In this document: piece by piece, positions 41,677-50,937 of the stretch | Layout of the letters: every line of letters starts with the position of its first letter | Numbering within the stretch: position 1 is the stretch's first letter | Assembly: GCA_030685065.1 (NCBI GenBank) | Contig: JAUXQH010000115.1 | Span: 62,001 to 126,000 of the forward strand | DNA: 64,000 bases | Direction of reading: 5' to 3' | Origin: Pseudomonadota bacterium | GTDB taxonomy: Bacteria; Myxococcota_A; UBA796; SXON01 | Made by a program: the position numbers and the translations under genes | The notes under the pieces: model-generated | Told to the model about the DNA's origin: nothing | Database searches by the model: none | The model's input: only the letters and a program-made list of their open reading frames with translations

Positions 41677-43199
41677 CCCTCGCCATCGCCTACTACCGCT
41701 GTTCCGACCCGCGCCAGGATCGATCCGTTGGGGATCAGGGCAAGGAGGCCCGTGAACGCGCCCAGCGCGACGGCTACCGGCTGGTGCGGGAGTTCGCCGA
41801 GCCCGGTCGCTCCGCGAAGGGTGGCAAGATCAAGCGCCGCGTCGAGTTCCTGAAGATGCTCGCCTACATCGAAAGCGGTGAGGCGAAACGCGATGGCGTC
41901 AAAGCTGTGTTCTTCTGGAAGCTCAACCGGATCGCTCGCAGCGTCGTGCACATCAGCAAGTTCGTTAGGGCCGTCACCGAGCAGGGGATTCGTCTGATTT
42001 CCCTGACCGAGGATCTCGACCAGCAATCGAAGTCCGGGCGGCTGCTGCTCAACATCACGGCGGCGATCGACGAGTTCTTCATCGACAGCCTCGGCGAGGA
42101 CGTCGGTCGAGGGATGCGCGGCGCCGCTGAGGAGGGCCGATGGACGTGCGGGAGGCCCCCGTTCGGCTACCGGGTCGAGCATGACATTGCCGGCCACGCC
42201 GGGCGCCTCACGGTAGTCCCAGCCGAGGCCGAGATCATCCGAATCGTGTTCGCGCTCTACGAGGGCGGCGACGGCGACAAGGAGGTTGCCAGGATCCTCA
42301 CGGAAGACCGGGGTGTCACGCCTCCAGGCAGCGCCGCGGCCTGGGTGGCGAAGGCCGTTGCGGACATCCTCACGAACCCGGTCTACGCCGGCCGCATCGT
42401 GTACGGGGGGGAGACGCGCTGTGAGCATGCTCACGAGGCCATCATCGCGCCCGAGCGGTGGGACCGAGTCCAGGCGCTCCGTCGCTCCCGCTACCGCGAA
42501 CGTGTGCGGGGGAATCCGACAACGACCGGCGGACGAGGGGCGTTTCTCCCGTGGCTCCGGTGTGGGCAGTGCGGCGGCGGAATGCACGTCCAGCACGGCA
42601 TCGAAGACCGCTTCCACTACGGGTGTCGCACCCGCACCCGACGGAAGGCCGCGTGCGTCGGCATCAACGTGCGCGTGGACCTCTTCGACTCCCTGGTCAG
42701 CGCCCGCATCATCGAGGACGTGCTGACGGACGGCGCCCTCCAGGCCGCGGCGGATCGCTGGCGGGCCTCACTGGAGGGCGACGGGCGGCACGAGCTTACA
42801 ACGCAGCGTACGGCCATCGAGGCCCGGATCGCAGAAGCGGACCGAGCGATTCGGCGGACGGTCGCTCTGGTGTCGGGCGGGACTTTAGAGGCAAGAGATG
42901 TGGCGGATGAGCTCAAACTGCGCCGAGCTGCGCGTCGGGCTGCCGAGGACGAACTCGCTCTGCTACCGGTGCCTCTTCCCCTCTCTGCCGCGACGGGCAC
43001 GGACATCGCCGCCTTCCGGTCCCGTCTGATCTCGGCTCTGGCGGACAAGCCCGTCCCGGCCCAGCGCGTTGCGATGGCCACCTTGATTTCCTCGATCACG
43101 TTGACCCCCGGTGTGGCCGTCCTCAAGTATCGGCCTCGGTTCGGCAACGTGCAGAATCCCGAGGTTGCCCCCCACGGCGGGCCGAATGGATCATGGTGA
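41673..43199 (+). CDS. Large serine recombinase (site-specific integrase)
   Basis: Encodes 508 residues from GTG 41673 with GGAGG at 6 nt. The resolvase domain starts AIAYYRCSDPRQDRSVGDQG with catalytic Ser11. VFFWKLNRIARSV and LTEDLDQQSKSGRLLLNI are the following motifs. The recombinase domain spans about 150-260 (RPPFGYRVEHDIAGHAGRL, ILTNPVYAGRIVYGG). A zinc ribbon follows (RCGQCGGGMHVQHG, YGCRTRTRRKAAC), then a coiled coil. Complete length for the family. It likely integrated this accessory region. Its attachment site should be close by. Confidence 0.93.
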   Translation: MTLAIAYYRCSDPRQDRSVGDQGKEARERAQRDGYRLVREFAEPGRSAKGGKIKRRVEFLKMLAYIESGEAKRDGVKAVFFWKLNRIARSVVHISKFVRAVTEQGIRLISLTEDLDQQSKSGRLLLNITAAIDEFFIDSLGEDVGRGMRGAAEEGRWTCGRPPFGYRVEHDIAGHAGRLTVVPAEAEIIRIVFALYEGGDGDKEVARILTEDRGVTPPGSAAAWVAKAVADILTNPVYAGRIVYGGETRCEHAHEAIIAPERWDRVQALRRSRYRERVRGNPTTTGGRGAFLPWLRCGQCGGGMHVQHGIEDRFHYGCRTRTRRKAACVGINVRVDLFDSLVSARIIEDVLTDGALQAAADRWRASLEGDGRHELTTQRTAIEARIAEADRAIRRTVALVSGGTLEARDVADELKLRRAARRAAEDELALLPVPLPLSAATGTDIAAFRSRLISALADKPVPAQRVAMATLISSITLTPGVAVLKYRPRFGNVQNPEVAPHGGPNGSW

Positions 43200-43707
43200 C
43201 AATAGCCGTGGGTGATCTTCACGCCGCCGGGTGAGAGGGTGTTGGCCTCGTTGGCCGATCGCGCGGGGCTCGACGCCCCCTCATACAACAAGAAGAGCGA
43301 AAGCGGTACGCTCGCCGCACTGGGGTTCCAAGGGGATTTCGTGCCGCCTCACGCTGCGCACGTGGAGATCGCGCCCCTTTGGGGCCTCGCCTCGGGCGCG
43401 GAGGTCGGGGACGAAAATGGTGACGAGCGGCAGCTGTGATGACGTGAATGCGCCGACGGCTACAACACCTCGGATTGATCGCGCTCGAACGTCATGCGTA
43501 CGACCAAGCCCTCGAGCGGTTGGGCGTAGGCCTCGCCTTCATGTTTGACCAACTCGCTCGGCGAGTCCTACACCATGGAGGAAGCGCCGGAGTTGCTCCC
43601 GATCCTGAACGCGGCATCGAGCCGCTTCTCGCTGGTGAAGGCGGAGGTCGAAGCGTCAGGGGGTAGAGGCCTAGGCAAGACGGTCCGTTTCTCTCCGGAG
43701 AGAGAGG
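43200..43707. other. 508-bp stretch downstream of the recombinase
   Basis: A frame from about 43212 to 43439 (IFTPPGERVLASLADRAGLD) is protein-like for some 45 codons but lacks a ribosome site, and the rest looks non-coding. This could be a gene remnant cut by integration and is a reasonable place to look for the recombinase attachment site. Confidence 0.4.
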
Positions 43708-44274
43708 TCATGGACAGAGGGTGGTCATCACCTCCGGATGACAGCAGCAGCGTGGAAGGGACTGCACGGATTCGCATGCGAAGGCACCAGGTTCGCATTC
43801 CTCCACGGCGCGGAGCAGCCATCGGTCCGAGTCGGACCCTGCCCGGACCGCGACTTCGAAGTCGCCTGTGGCGTGGGGCGTCAGCGCGACCGTCAGATCG
43901 CCATTGCAGGAGTCCGCCGGCTCGATCGTCGCCGCTCCGGCGGGCGTCACCGTGAACACGGTGTCCTGGTCCTCCACCGGCCTGAACTCCATTGTCCTGA
44001 GACAGTCGCCGAGTCCACCACAGTCCGCGATCCGGACGCGACGCCGCACGATGAGCTGGTGGGTCCCGGGCTTGATCGCCAAGGTCCAGCACTGGTGGTC
44101 GATGCAGCTCACGTCCGCGCGGGTGTTGCCGGCCGCGCACTCCTCCGCGGCGGGGGCCATGTCCAGTACACCCTCGACGCCATTCCCGGCGTCGTACTCC
44201 TTGACGCTCGCGCAAGCCGGAACGACCACGATGGCGACGACGCACTCGGCCAGCCGGATCATCCGAACCGTCAT
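43708..44274 (-). CDS. Lipoprotein of unknown function
   Basis: Encodes 188 residues. From ATG 44274 the start MTVRMIRLAECVVAIVVV leads to lipobox VPACAS, so it is probably a membrane lipoprotein. The mature part has many Cys (CAAGNTRADVSCIDHQCW, DCGGLGDCLR) and a beta-rich middle (DTVFTVTPAGAATIEPA). It resembles the Cys-rich exported proteins common in Myxococcota. Five 23-bp direct repeats lie upstream at 44368-44481. Confidence 0.6.
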   Translation of the reverse strand: MTVRMIRLAECVVAIVVVPACASVKEYDAGNGVEGVLDMAPAAEECAAGNTRADVSCIDHQCWTLAIKPGTHQLIVRRRVRIADCGGLGDCLRTMEFRPVEDQDTVFTVTPAGAATIEPADSCNGDLTVALTPHATGDFEVAVRAGSDSDRWLLRAVEECEPGAFACESVQSLPRCCCHPEVMTTLCP

Positions 44275-44367
44275 GCCCGGAAGATAGTCACCTGACGCCG
44301 TGGATCCGCTCGGTTGATCACGTCCCGCGGGTTTCGGGGGCGGAACCCTCGGCTGCGAAAAACGCCC

Positions 44368-44481
44368 CATCGCGATCGCGCGGATCGCTCCATCGTGATC
44401 ACCCGGATCGGAGGATCGTGATCACTCGGATCGGACATCGTGATCACTGGGATCGGCCCATCGTGATCGCCTGGATCGGTC
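44368..44481. repeat. Five 23-bp direct repeats (iteron-like)
   Basis: Units begin at 44368, 44391, 44414, 44436 and 44459 (one is 22 bp), with consensus CATCGTGATCAC then GGATCGG. A sixth is cut short at 44482. Each contains a TGATCA-like core. They lie in the divergent region between a minus-strand lipoprotein gene and a plus-strand reading frame, a natural position for repeated regulator sites. Confidence 0.85.
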
Positions 44482-44513
44482 CATCGTGTCACGTTCGTCG
44501 TCGTCATCGCAAG

Positions 44514-44828
44514 GTGTACGCCGACGGGAGCGCAGCGACGCCGGAGTACCCGCCTCGTCTTCCTGGAGACGAGGTGGGCACAGAGAGGTGGGGGACCCTC
44601 ACAGAGCTCCAACGGGAGCGGATCCGGCAGGCGGTCGGCGGGGTGTCGCCCTCAGATGGCCTGCGGGCGGAGTGCACCAACGCTCCGGAAACCCGCCTCG
44701 AGGTGGTCACCACGGTGGGAGGCGCGGAAGCCACGACGGCGTGGGTCGAATGCCATCCGTACCCAAACGGACTGCTCGACGCGGTCGTGGCGCTCGTCGT
44801 GGAACTGGAGCCGCCCGCTCCGACGTAG
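44514..44828 (+). CDS. Small hypothetical protein, start uncertain
   Basis: From GTG 44514 the frame encodes 104 residues: YADGSAATPEYPPRLPGDEV, then a helix LTELQRERIRQAVGG and an alpha/beta end TRLEVVTTVGGAEATTAWVE, PNGLLDAVVALVVELEPPAP. It looks translated, but the upstream same-frame sequence is made of the 23-bp repeats and there is no ribosome site. The gene may have lost its 5' end. Confidence 0.4.
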   Translation: MYADGSAATPEYPPRLPGDEVGTERWGTLTELQRERIRQAVGGVSPSDGLRAECTNAPETRLEVVTTVGGAEATTAWVECHPYPNGLLDAVVALVVELEPPAPT

Positions 44829-45186
44829 GCGAGCCCAACCGGGGCCCACCGCGAACCGACCCGGAGCACGCGATTCTGACGCCTTCACACCCGGTTTCGG
44901 GGCGCACGAATGTCCATGGAATCAATCTCCTCGTCCCATTGTCCCCGTGAACCCCAAGGCGGGCCAAACGGGGAGTGGTGATTAGAAGCGAACGTTCAAC
45001 CAGTATCGGTGCGCGCTGAACCTTGGTGCAGGGGCGCCGGGCGAGGGCCCAGCGACGCTTCTCCGGCGCGGTCGACACCCACTGGCGCGTCGCGACGTGC
45101 GGCATCACCCGGTCGAGCGATCAGGCCGACCTCTCGGCCATCCGTCGGATGCCGCGGTGCGCCCCCACACGCACACCGCCCCCGCC
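44829..45186. other. 358-bp stretch without a gene
   Basis: No convincing reading frame, repeat or hairpin. It lies between the probable accessory region and the first long core-type gene. Confidence 0.5.
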
Positions 45187-45939
45187 TCAGGCTCCGAGCA
45201 CGAACCGCAGCTCACCCTTCGGCGGCGCGGTTCCCTGCCGCGTGAACGCGACCACCAGGTCTTCGCGGGCGCGTTTGCGCGCGGCGGCGAGGTCCCCATG
45301 GCCCCCCTCCTCGAACGGACCGCGAAGGTTGAGGATCAGATCCGCGTCGTTGAGCCTGCGGATCTCCGCGATGCGATCGAGCACGTCGCCCTCGAAGTAG
45401 GTCTGGGTGACCAGCTCGCTCAGCCCCTTCCCGGTGACGCTCCAATGGAGGTGCGGTGGGCGGAACCAGCCCGGTCCGGCGGGGTATTCCCTTGGGACGA
45501 TGGTGCGCACGTGAAACCGCCCGTCGGCGCCGGTGATCGCGTGGCCCCAATATCCGAAGGCGGAGTCGAGATCCTCGACGCTCACCGAGGAACGCTCGTT
45601 CTGGTGGTTGTAGTAGCCGTTCGCGTCCGCCTGCCAGATCGCCACGCGCGCCCCGGCGACCGGGGTGCACCCGGGCCCGAGCACGACGCCCGCCACCTCC
45701 ACGAGCTGGCCCTGTGCAGGGCCTTTCGCGCCTGTCACCCTGGAGAGGTCGAGGTCGTGCTCGGCCACCGCGAGGCGCTCGCCCGGGTTGGGCTCGCCGC
45801 GGAGCACGGGCGCGTAGTCGAAGGGCTCGAAGGGGCCGGGGATGGCGGCGGTGGTGGGAAGATCACACGTGGCCGCGCCTGCCATGCGGGCGGCGACGAG
45901 GCTACCAACTCCAGCGACGAAGGCGCGACGGGTGTGCAT
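45187..45939 (-). CDS. Intradiol ring-cleavage dioxygenase, exported
   Basis: Encodes 250 residues from ATG 45939 with AAGGA upstream. The start HTRRAFVAGVGSLVAARMAG is an export signal with a twin-arginine-like pair. The catalytic beta-sandwich resembles protocatechuate 3,4-dioxygenase: VEVAGVVLGPGCTPVAGARV, WQADANGYYNHQNE with a ligand Tyr, FGYWGHAITGADGRFHVRT, and WFRPPHLHWSV with two ligand His. The iron-ligand set (two Tyr, two His) is thus plausibly complete. Substrate is unknown. It is a single gene, not next to a beta-ketoadipate operon. Confidence 0.85.
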   Translation of the reverse strand: MHTRRAFVAGVGSLVAARMAGAATCDLPTTAAIPGPFEPFDYAPVLRGEPNPGERLAVAEHDLDLSRVTGAKGPAQGQLVEVAGVVLGPGCTPVAGARVAIWQADANGYYNHQNERSSVSVEDLDSAFGYWGHAITGADGRFHVRTIVPREYPAGPGWFRPPHLHWSVTGKGLSELVTQTYFEGDVLDRIAEIRRLNDADLILNLRGPFEEGGHGDLAAARKRAREDLVVAFTRQGTAPPKGELRFVLGA

Positions 45940-46505
45940 CGGACGTCCTTAGAACCGTCGGGCCTGGGGCGCCAGGATCGCGACGGAAGCTGACGAAAGG
46001 CGGAGAGGCCAGGTTGTCTGCGGCATGGAACCCGCTGTGTCATCGAGCCGTCCGACACGGGAGCGGGGGCCGCCGCGTGACACCCGGCTGAGGGTAGAGG
46101 GCTCCGTCGGCGTCCGGCAGTTCTGACCGCCTGATCGAACTTCAGCCTTGAAAAGGCCGGCAATTGCGACCGAGGTCGTGGAGACCTCGACATCTGAGTC
46201 GAGTCCTGTCGCGCAAAGGCTCGGAATTGCGACTGAAGCCGGAGAAACCTCGACATCTGCCTCGAGTCCGGTCGCGAAACGGCGCAAAATTGCGACGGAA
46301 GTCGGGGGTGGTGTCGTGGTCACGTCGAGCTCGGTCGCGTGGCCCGGTTCGGGCAGACAGACAGCCCGCCCACGCACACGCGTGACACATCCGCCGACCC
46401 ATCCGCCGACACATCCACCGATACATCTGCCGGACGCGCAAGCCGGGGCAGTGCGCTCTCCGGAAGCCGCGGCGCGGCCCCAGCTCCTGAGCGCCCCCTC
46501 CCCCC
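45940..46505. other. 566-bp repeat-bearing intergenic region
   Basis: Holds three 63-bp direct repeats (46162-46350), a related short motif near 45973-45999, and a 12-bp array ACACATCCGCCG at about 46386-46432. No gene is convincing, although the 63-bp period keeps frames open for long distances. Confidence 0.7.
46162..46350. repeat. Three 63-bp direct repeats
   Basis: Units start with AATTGCGAC at 46162, 46225 and 46288. The first two also share CTCGACATCTG and a CTCGAC/GTCGAG inverted repeat; the third is more diverged. A spaced remnant of the same motif (ATCGCGACGGAAG) occurs at about 45977. The 21-codon period could be coding, but no start or ribosome site fits. Confidence 0.8.
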
Positions 46506-48461
46506 TCACCGCACCCCCTCCATCTCCGCCCACCTCCCCGCCGCCACCACCTCGTCGTCGCCCGCCGGCCCGAGCTCCGGGAGCGCCCGGCGCTCGATCG
46601 TGCCGCGCATCGTGTTCGCGACCCGCAGCTCGCCCCCCACGACCCGGAAGCGGAGCGGCCCGAGCGAGCCGTCGATGCCTCGCCAGGGCGGCACCCGCAG
46701 CGCCTCCATCGCGAGGCGGCCGGCCTCCTCGAGCGTGTCGCGGTCGAGCACCACGAGGTCTTCGCCGTCCTCGGCCACGATCCACCCCCCACCCGCCACG
46801 AGGGCCACCAGCCCGTCCGGGAGCCGCGACACCTCCGCGAGCGCGGCGTCCCGCGCCCCGCCGCCGACCCACACGCGGTCTCCGTCGGGGACCAGCGCGA
46901 AGGAGGCCGTCGGCTCGTCGATGGGGAGCGAGGTCAACGGCTCGGTGAGCGCGTAGAGCGTCTCTTCCCGCGGCTCGAACGCAAGGACGGACCCCGGGGC
47001 GAGCGAGGCGACGTCGAAGTGGCGGAGCTCCCCCCGCACGGGGAATTCGCCCAGATCGACCGTGCCCAGGTCGCTCGCGCCATCGGTCCAACGCACGCTC
47101 CCGACGTGCGGATCGGTGTAGACGACATCGTCCCCGTCCGCGGCCGCGCCGATCAGCGTGTCGTGGCCCGTGCACAGCCCCTCCGCGCAGGCCGGGAAGA
47201 AGGTGTCCGCCACCTTCATCGACGCGCGCACGGCGAGCGTGACGGGGTCGAGCGTCCACACCTCGCCGTCCTCCTGGCACGGCACCACCAGCCCCGCGGA
47301 GACCGGCACCGCCACGAAGGGCCAGCCGCACACGGTCGCCGAGGTGGCGGACCCGTCGCGCTCGACGCGCCAGACCTCGTCCGTGAGGTGGCTGCCGAAG
47401 ACGAGGGCGCCGTCGACCTCCGCGAGGTGATCCACGGTCAGGCCGAGCGGCTCGGTGCGGAGCGTCTCCACGCCCGCGATCGGATCGATGGCGGACAGGC
47501 GTAATGCATCCTCGTTGGCGGCCCAGACGTGGACGCCGTCGTAGGCGAGAAAATGGATGGTCTTGTCGAGGGGGACGGTCCACAGGCGGGCGAGCGCGGC
47601 GTCGAACGCGGCCACGAGCGAGGGATCGCCCTGGTAGGCGCCGGAGGCCGGGAGGTCGGCGCCCTGGCGGTTCGTCACGAGGAGGTGATCGCCGAGGCGG
47701 TCGACCTCGAACGTGTCCGACCCGGTGTGCACGCGCCCGACCTCCGCGCCGTCCCGCAACGCGATGAGGTCGCCCCCGACGCGCTCGGTGACGTACACGC
47801 CGCCGGCGAGCAGCGCGATGTCGTTCAAGGCGCGGCCCGGCACGTCGGCCTCCCACGCCACGGCGCCGTCGCGGCCCACGATCGCGACCCGCTCGTCCGG
47901 GCCCATGAGGAGCGCGAGGGTGTCGCCGTCCACGTCGAGCGCGCTCGCCCAGCCGGGCGCGGGGACGGACTCCACGAACGTGGTGCCGTCGTGGCGCAAC
48001 ACCGCGGTGGGCGTCGCGACCCACAGATCGCTCCCGCTCGCCGCGATCCCGCCGCCCAGCCCGGCGACCTCGACCGGATCGAGCCACACGCCCGCCACGT
48101 GATCGTAGCGACACAGGCGCTGGGCCTCGACGTCGGTGATCCACACCACATCGCCCACGACGAAGAGCCTGGGGAAGAAGGCGTGGTCGCCGCAGCCCTC
48201 GCGCAGATCGACCGCGTCGATCCACGCGCCGGTGGCGGAGTCGACCACGGTCAGGAAAGGCACGTGCAGGTTCGAGACGTAGACGCGGCCGGTGCCGGGC
48301 GGGGCCGCGATGCCGTAGAGGCCGACGGAGGGCGCGGGCGGGCCGAGGCGGAGGACGCCGGGGCCGGCGGGCAGGTCGGGCAGGTCGGGCAGGTCGACCG
48401 GAGGATGGCAGGCGACGAGCGCCCCGGCGAGCGCGAGAGCTGGGGCGAGAGCCGGCGACAT
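46506..48461 (-). CDS. Large lipoprotein, probable beta-propeller
   Basis: Encodes 651 residues from ATG 48461. The signal SPALAPALALAGALVACHPP has lipobox LVAC. A linker with repeated LPDLPD follows, encoded by a short tandem repeat. The rest consists of repeated four-strand-like modules (GLYGIAAPPGTGRVYVSNLH, VTVVDSATGAW-like strands, LWVATPTAVLRHDG), as in YncE/NHL-type propellers. Eight Cys are scattered. It is probably a surface or periplasmic binding scaffold. It lies 9 bp downstream of the lipase gene, so it is in an operon with it. Confidence 0.75.
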   Translation of the reverse strand: MSPALAPALALAGALVACHPPVDLPDLPDLPAGPGVLRLGPPAPSVGLYGIAAPPGTGRVYVSNLHVPFLTVVDSATGAWIDAVDLREGCGDHAFFPRLFVVGDVVWITDVEAQRLCRYDHVAGVWLDPVEVAGLGGGIAASGSDLWVATPTAVLRHDGTTFVESVPAPGWASALDVDGDTLALLMGPDERVAIVGRDGAVAWEADVPGRALNDIALLAGGVYVTERVGGDLIALRDGAEVGRVHTGSDTFEVDRLGDHLLVTNRQGADLPASGAYQGDPSLVAAFDAALARLWTVPLDKTIHFLAYDGVHVWAANEDALRLSAIDPIAGVETLRTEPLGLTVDHLAEVDGALVFGSHLTDEVWRVERDGSATSATVCGWPFVAVPVSAGLVVPCQEDGEVWTLDPVTLAVRASMKVADTFFPACAEGLCTGHDTLIGAAADGDDVVYTDPHVGSVRWTDGASDLGTVDLGEFPVRGELRHFDVASLAPGSVLAFEPREETLYALTEPLTSLPIDEPTASFALVPDGDRVWVGGGARDAALAEVSRLPDGLVALVAGGGWIVAEDGEDLVVLDRDTLEEAGRLAMEALRVPPWRGIDGSLGPLRFRVVGGELRVANTMRGTIERRALPELGPAGDDEVVAAGRWAEMEGVR

Positions 48462-48470
48462 CCCCCGGTC

Positions 48471-49352
48471 CTAACTGGAGGGGGAGGAGGACGAGCCCTC
48501 GCCGCCCTCCTCGGGCTCGCACACGATGTCGACCACGCGCTCGATCGCCACGCGGCGCGTGAGCAGGCCCACGTGCCCGACGTCGGCGAAGTCGATCACG
48601 CGGGCGCCGGGGAGGTGACAGGTCTCCTGCGGGTAGACGATCAGGTCGTGGCGCGCCGCGATCGTCGTGAGGGCGGCGCTGAGAGGGAAGCCGGGCAGCT
48701 CGCTCAACAGGGAGGAGCGCCTGCCCAGGTTGCGGATGGCCCCCCCGAGCGGAAACCCGCGCCCGCTGGCTGTGCCGGCGTGGGGGCTGCCGAGGGTGAC
48801 GACGCGCCGCAGGTGGGGCGCGAGATCGGGGTGCTGGGCGAGCATCATGCGCAACACCACGCCGCCCATGGAGTGGGCGACGACATCGACCCGACCGTCG
48901 GGCGCGTGCGCGACGAGCTCGCGGAAGGCGCGTTCGAGCGGGGGCACGTAGGCGACGAGCGGGCGCCCGAACAGGCCGAGGGAGACCGCGCGCGTGGACC
49001 GCCCGCGACGCGCGAGCGCACGCCGGATGCCCCAGAGGTTCGACCCGTTCTGGGTGATGCCGTGCACGCAGAGCACGGGGGGCCCGGTGACGGGGCCGCG
49101 CGGATCCCGCCGACCGTCAGCCAGCGCGGCGCGCGCCCTCCACCAAATGAGGGTGAGCATGGCCACGCCCTCGAGCAGCCCGTACCGGACGAACGAGCGC
49201 ATCGGCAGCGGCGGCGCCTCGATCTGCTTGTAGCGGTAGTAGGCGCCGCGCCGCAGGTACATCAGGACCAGCCAGGAGCCGATGATCAGCACGGGCGCCG
49301 CCGCGACGAGCGCGACGATGGCGAGGAGCGAGCCGGAGGCGATGCTGGTCAC
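48471..49352 (-). CDS. Membrane-anchored alpha/beta-hydrolase, lipase-like
   Basis: Encodes 293 residues from GTG 49352. An N-terminal membrane anchor (LLAIVALVAAAPVLIIGSWL) precedes an alpha/beta-hydrolase: oxyanion region PVLCVHGITQNGSNLW, nucleophile elbow VDVVAHSMGGVVLRMM with Ser, and late strand RVIDFADVGHVGLLT with His. TLGSPHAGTASGRG is typical of triacylglycerol lipases. The Ser-rich acidic tail is probably disordered. Cotranscribed with the lipoprotein below it. Confidence 0.85.
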   Translation of the reverse strand: MTSIASGSLLAIVALVAAAPVLIIGSWLVLMYLRRGAYYRYKQIEAPPLPMRSFVRYGLLEGVAMLTLIWWRARAALADGRRDPRGPVTGPPVLCVHGITQNGSNLWGIRRALARRGRSTRAVSLGLFGRPLVAYVPPLERAFRELVAHAPDGRVDVVAHSMGGVVLRMMLAQHPDLAPHLRRVVTLGSPHAGTASGRGFPLGGAIRNLGRRSSLLSELPGFPLSAALTTIAARHDLIVYPQETCHLPGARVIDFADVGHVGLLTRRVAIERVVDIVCEPEEGGEGSSSSPSS

Positions 49353-49447
49353 GACGCCAAGATAAGCGCGGTCGGGGCCGCCGCGGACACGATTCGTCGC
49401 TTCCGGAGATCGGGGGGGCGGATCCGAGCGCCGGGTTAGCCGTCGGG

Positions 49448-49828
49448 ATGCCCGACACCCTCCACACGGCCATCGGCGGGGACGCCGCCATCCGCCGGCT
49501 GGTCGATCGCTTCTACGACCACATGGACGCGCTCGCGGACGCCGCGCCCCTCCGCGCGATGCACCCGCCCGACCTCGCGGAGAGCCGTGACAAGCTCTAC
49601 TGGTTCCTCTCGGGTTGGCTCGGCGGTCCGCCTCTCTACGTCGAGCGCAAGGGCCACCCGCGCCTTCGCGCCCGCCACCTGCCCTTCACCGTCGACCAGG
49701 CCGCGCGCGACGCCTGGATGCGCTGCATGGACCTCGCGCTCGCCGAGGTCGTGGCGGACGACAGTCTGCGCGCCCGCCTCTCCGACGCGCTCGGGCAGGT
49801 GGCCACCCACATGATGAACCGGGGGTAG
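49448..49828 (+). CDS. Group II truncated haemoglobin
   Basis: Encodes 126 residues. It shows the trHb-II pattern: HTAIGGDAAIRRLVDRFYDH, MHPPDLAESRDKLYWFLSGW, and GGPPLYVERKGHPRLRARHL with the proximal His region. Binds haem and O2 or NO in the cytoplasm. The next gene begins 2 bp after its stop, so it is probably cotranscribed with an AlkD-like protein. Confidence 0.92.
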   Translation: MPDTLHTAIGGDAAIRRLVDRFYDHMDALADAAPLRAMHPPDLAESRDKLYWFLSGWLGGPPLYVERKGHPRLRARHLPFTVDQAARDAWMRCMDLALAEVVADDSLRARLSDALGQVATHMMNRG

Positions 49829-49830
49829 CC

Positions 49831-50934
49831 ATGGCCGAGCCACTCAAGCACTTCTTCGACGCCGAGCGCGTACGGATCATCGGCGCGATGCTCCACGGCG
49901 CCGAGCCCACCTTCCCGATCGAGACGTTCTGCCCGGACGCGAGCGCGGGACTGGGGACCAAGGAGCTGATGGGCCGCGCCCAACACATCGCCGACGCGAT
50001 GGCGCGCGCGCTCCCGTCCGACGGGCTCCGCGCGCTCGACATCGTCGTGCGCACCGTGTGCGCCCCGCAGCCCGCGGCCGCGGGCGGCATGTCCGCGTTC
50101 ATCTACCTGCCGCACACGATGTTCGTCGCGACCCACGGCCTGCTCCACCCCGACGCGGCGCTCGACGCCCAACACGCCATCACCCCGCGCTTCTCGTGCG
50201 AGTTCTCGATCCGCGCCTTCCTCGAGCGCTGGCCCGAGCTCACCCTGGCGCGGCTCGCCCGCTGGGTGTCCGATCCCGACCCCCACGTGCGCCGCCTCGT
50301 GTCCGAGGGCACCCGCCCGCGCCTCCCGTGGGCGTCCCGCCTTCGCGCGTTGCAGGCCGACCCCTCCCCCATCCTCCCCCTCCTCGAACGGCTCCGGGAC
50401 GACCCCTCGGAGTACGTGCGCCGTTCCGTCGCGAACAACCTCAACGACATCGGAAAGGACCACCCCGCCGTGCTCCTCGGGGTGTGCCGCCAGTGGCTCG
50501 TCGACGCCCCTGCTCCGCGCGTGGCCCTCGTACGGCACGCCCTGCGCGACCGCGTGAAGAAGGGCGACATCGACGCCATCGCGCTCCTCGGGGCCGGAGG
50601 AGGCACCTTCGCCGTGCGGGGTGAGCTCCCCGCCGCCGGGATCCTCGGCGGCTCGCTCGCGGTCGTGGTGCACGTCTCGAACCTCGGCGCGACGACGAGC
50701 CGCGCGATCGTCGACCTCGCGGTGGTGTTCCCGGGGAGCAGCGCGGCGGGGCGGCGCAAGGTGTTCAAGGTGCGCACGGTCGAGCTCGCGCCCGGCGAAA
50801 CCGTCGTGTTGCGCAAGTCGATTTCGTTGCGCGATCAAACGACCCGCCGCGCCATCGCCGGCCCGCATGTGCTCGCGGCTCAGGTCGACGGGAGGGTGAC
50901 TCTCCTCGGCACGGTGAACGTGACGGGCCCGTAG
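49831..50934 (+). CDS. DNA alkylation repair (AlkD-like HEAT-repeat) protein
   Basis: Encodes 367 residues from ATG 49831, 2 bp after the truncated haemoglobin stop. Residues about 130-240 are HEAT repeats with FSIRAFLERWPELTLARLAR, DPDPHVRRLVSEGTRPRLPW and DDPSEYVRRSVANNLNDIGK, the signature of the COG4335 branch of AlkD-like proteins. The C-terminal third is beta-rich (LAVVVHVSNLGATTSRAIVD). These proteins are linked to alkyl-base repair. A complete gene. Confidence 0.85.
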   Translation: MAEPLKHFFDAERVRIIGAMLHGAEPTFPIETFCPDASAGLGTKELMGRAQHIADAMARALPSDGLRALDIVVRTVCAPQPAAAGGMSAFIYLPHTMFVATHGLLHPDAALDAQHAITPRFSCEFSIRAFLERWPELTLARLARWVSDPDPHVRRLVSEGTRPRLPWASRLRALQADPSPILPLLERLRDDPSEYVRRSVANNLNDIGKDHPAVLLGVCRQWLVDAPAPRVALVRHALRDRVKKGDIDAIALLGAGGGTFAVRGELPAAGILGGSLAVVVHVSNLGATTSRAIVDLAVVFPGSSAAGRRKVFKVRTVELAPGETVVLRKSISLRDQTTRRAIAGPHVLAAQVDGRVTLLGTVNVTGP

Positions 50935-50937
50935 CCC

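Noticed and set aside
42617..43291. Long minus-strand frame antisense to the serine recombinase.
   Set aside because: It is an Arg/Ser-rich high-GC shadow of a clear gene and has no ribosome site.
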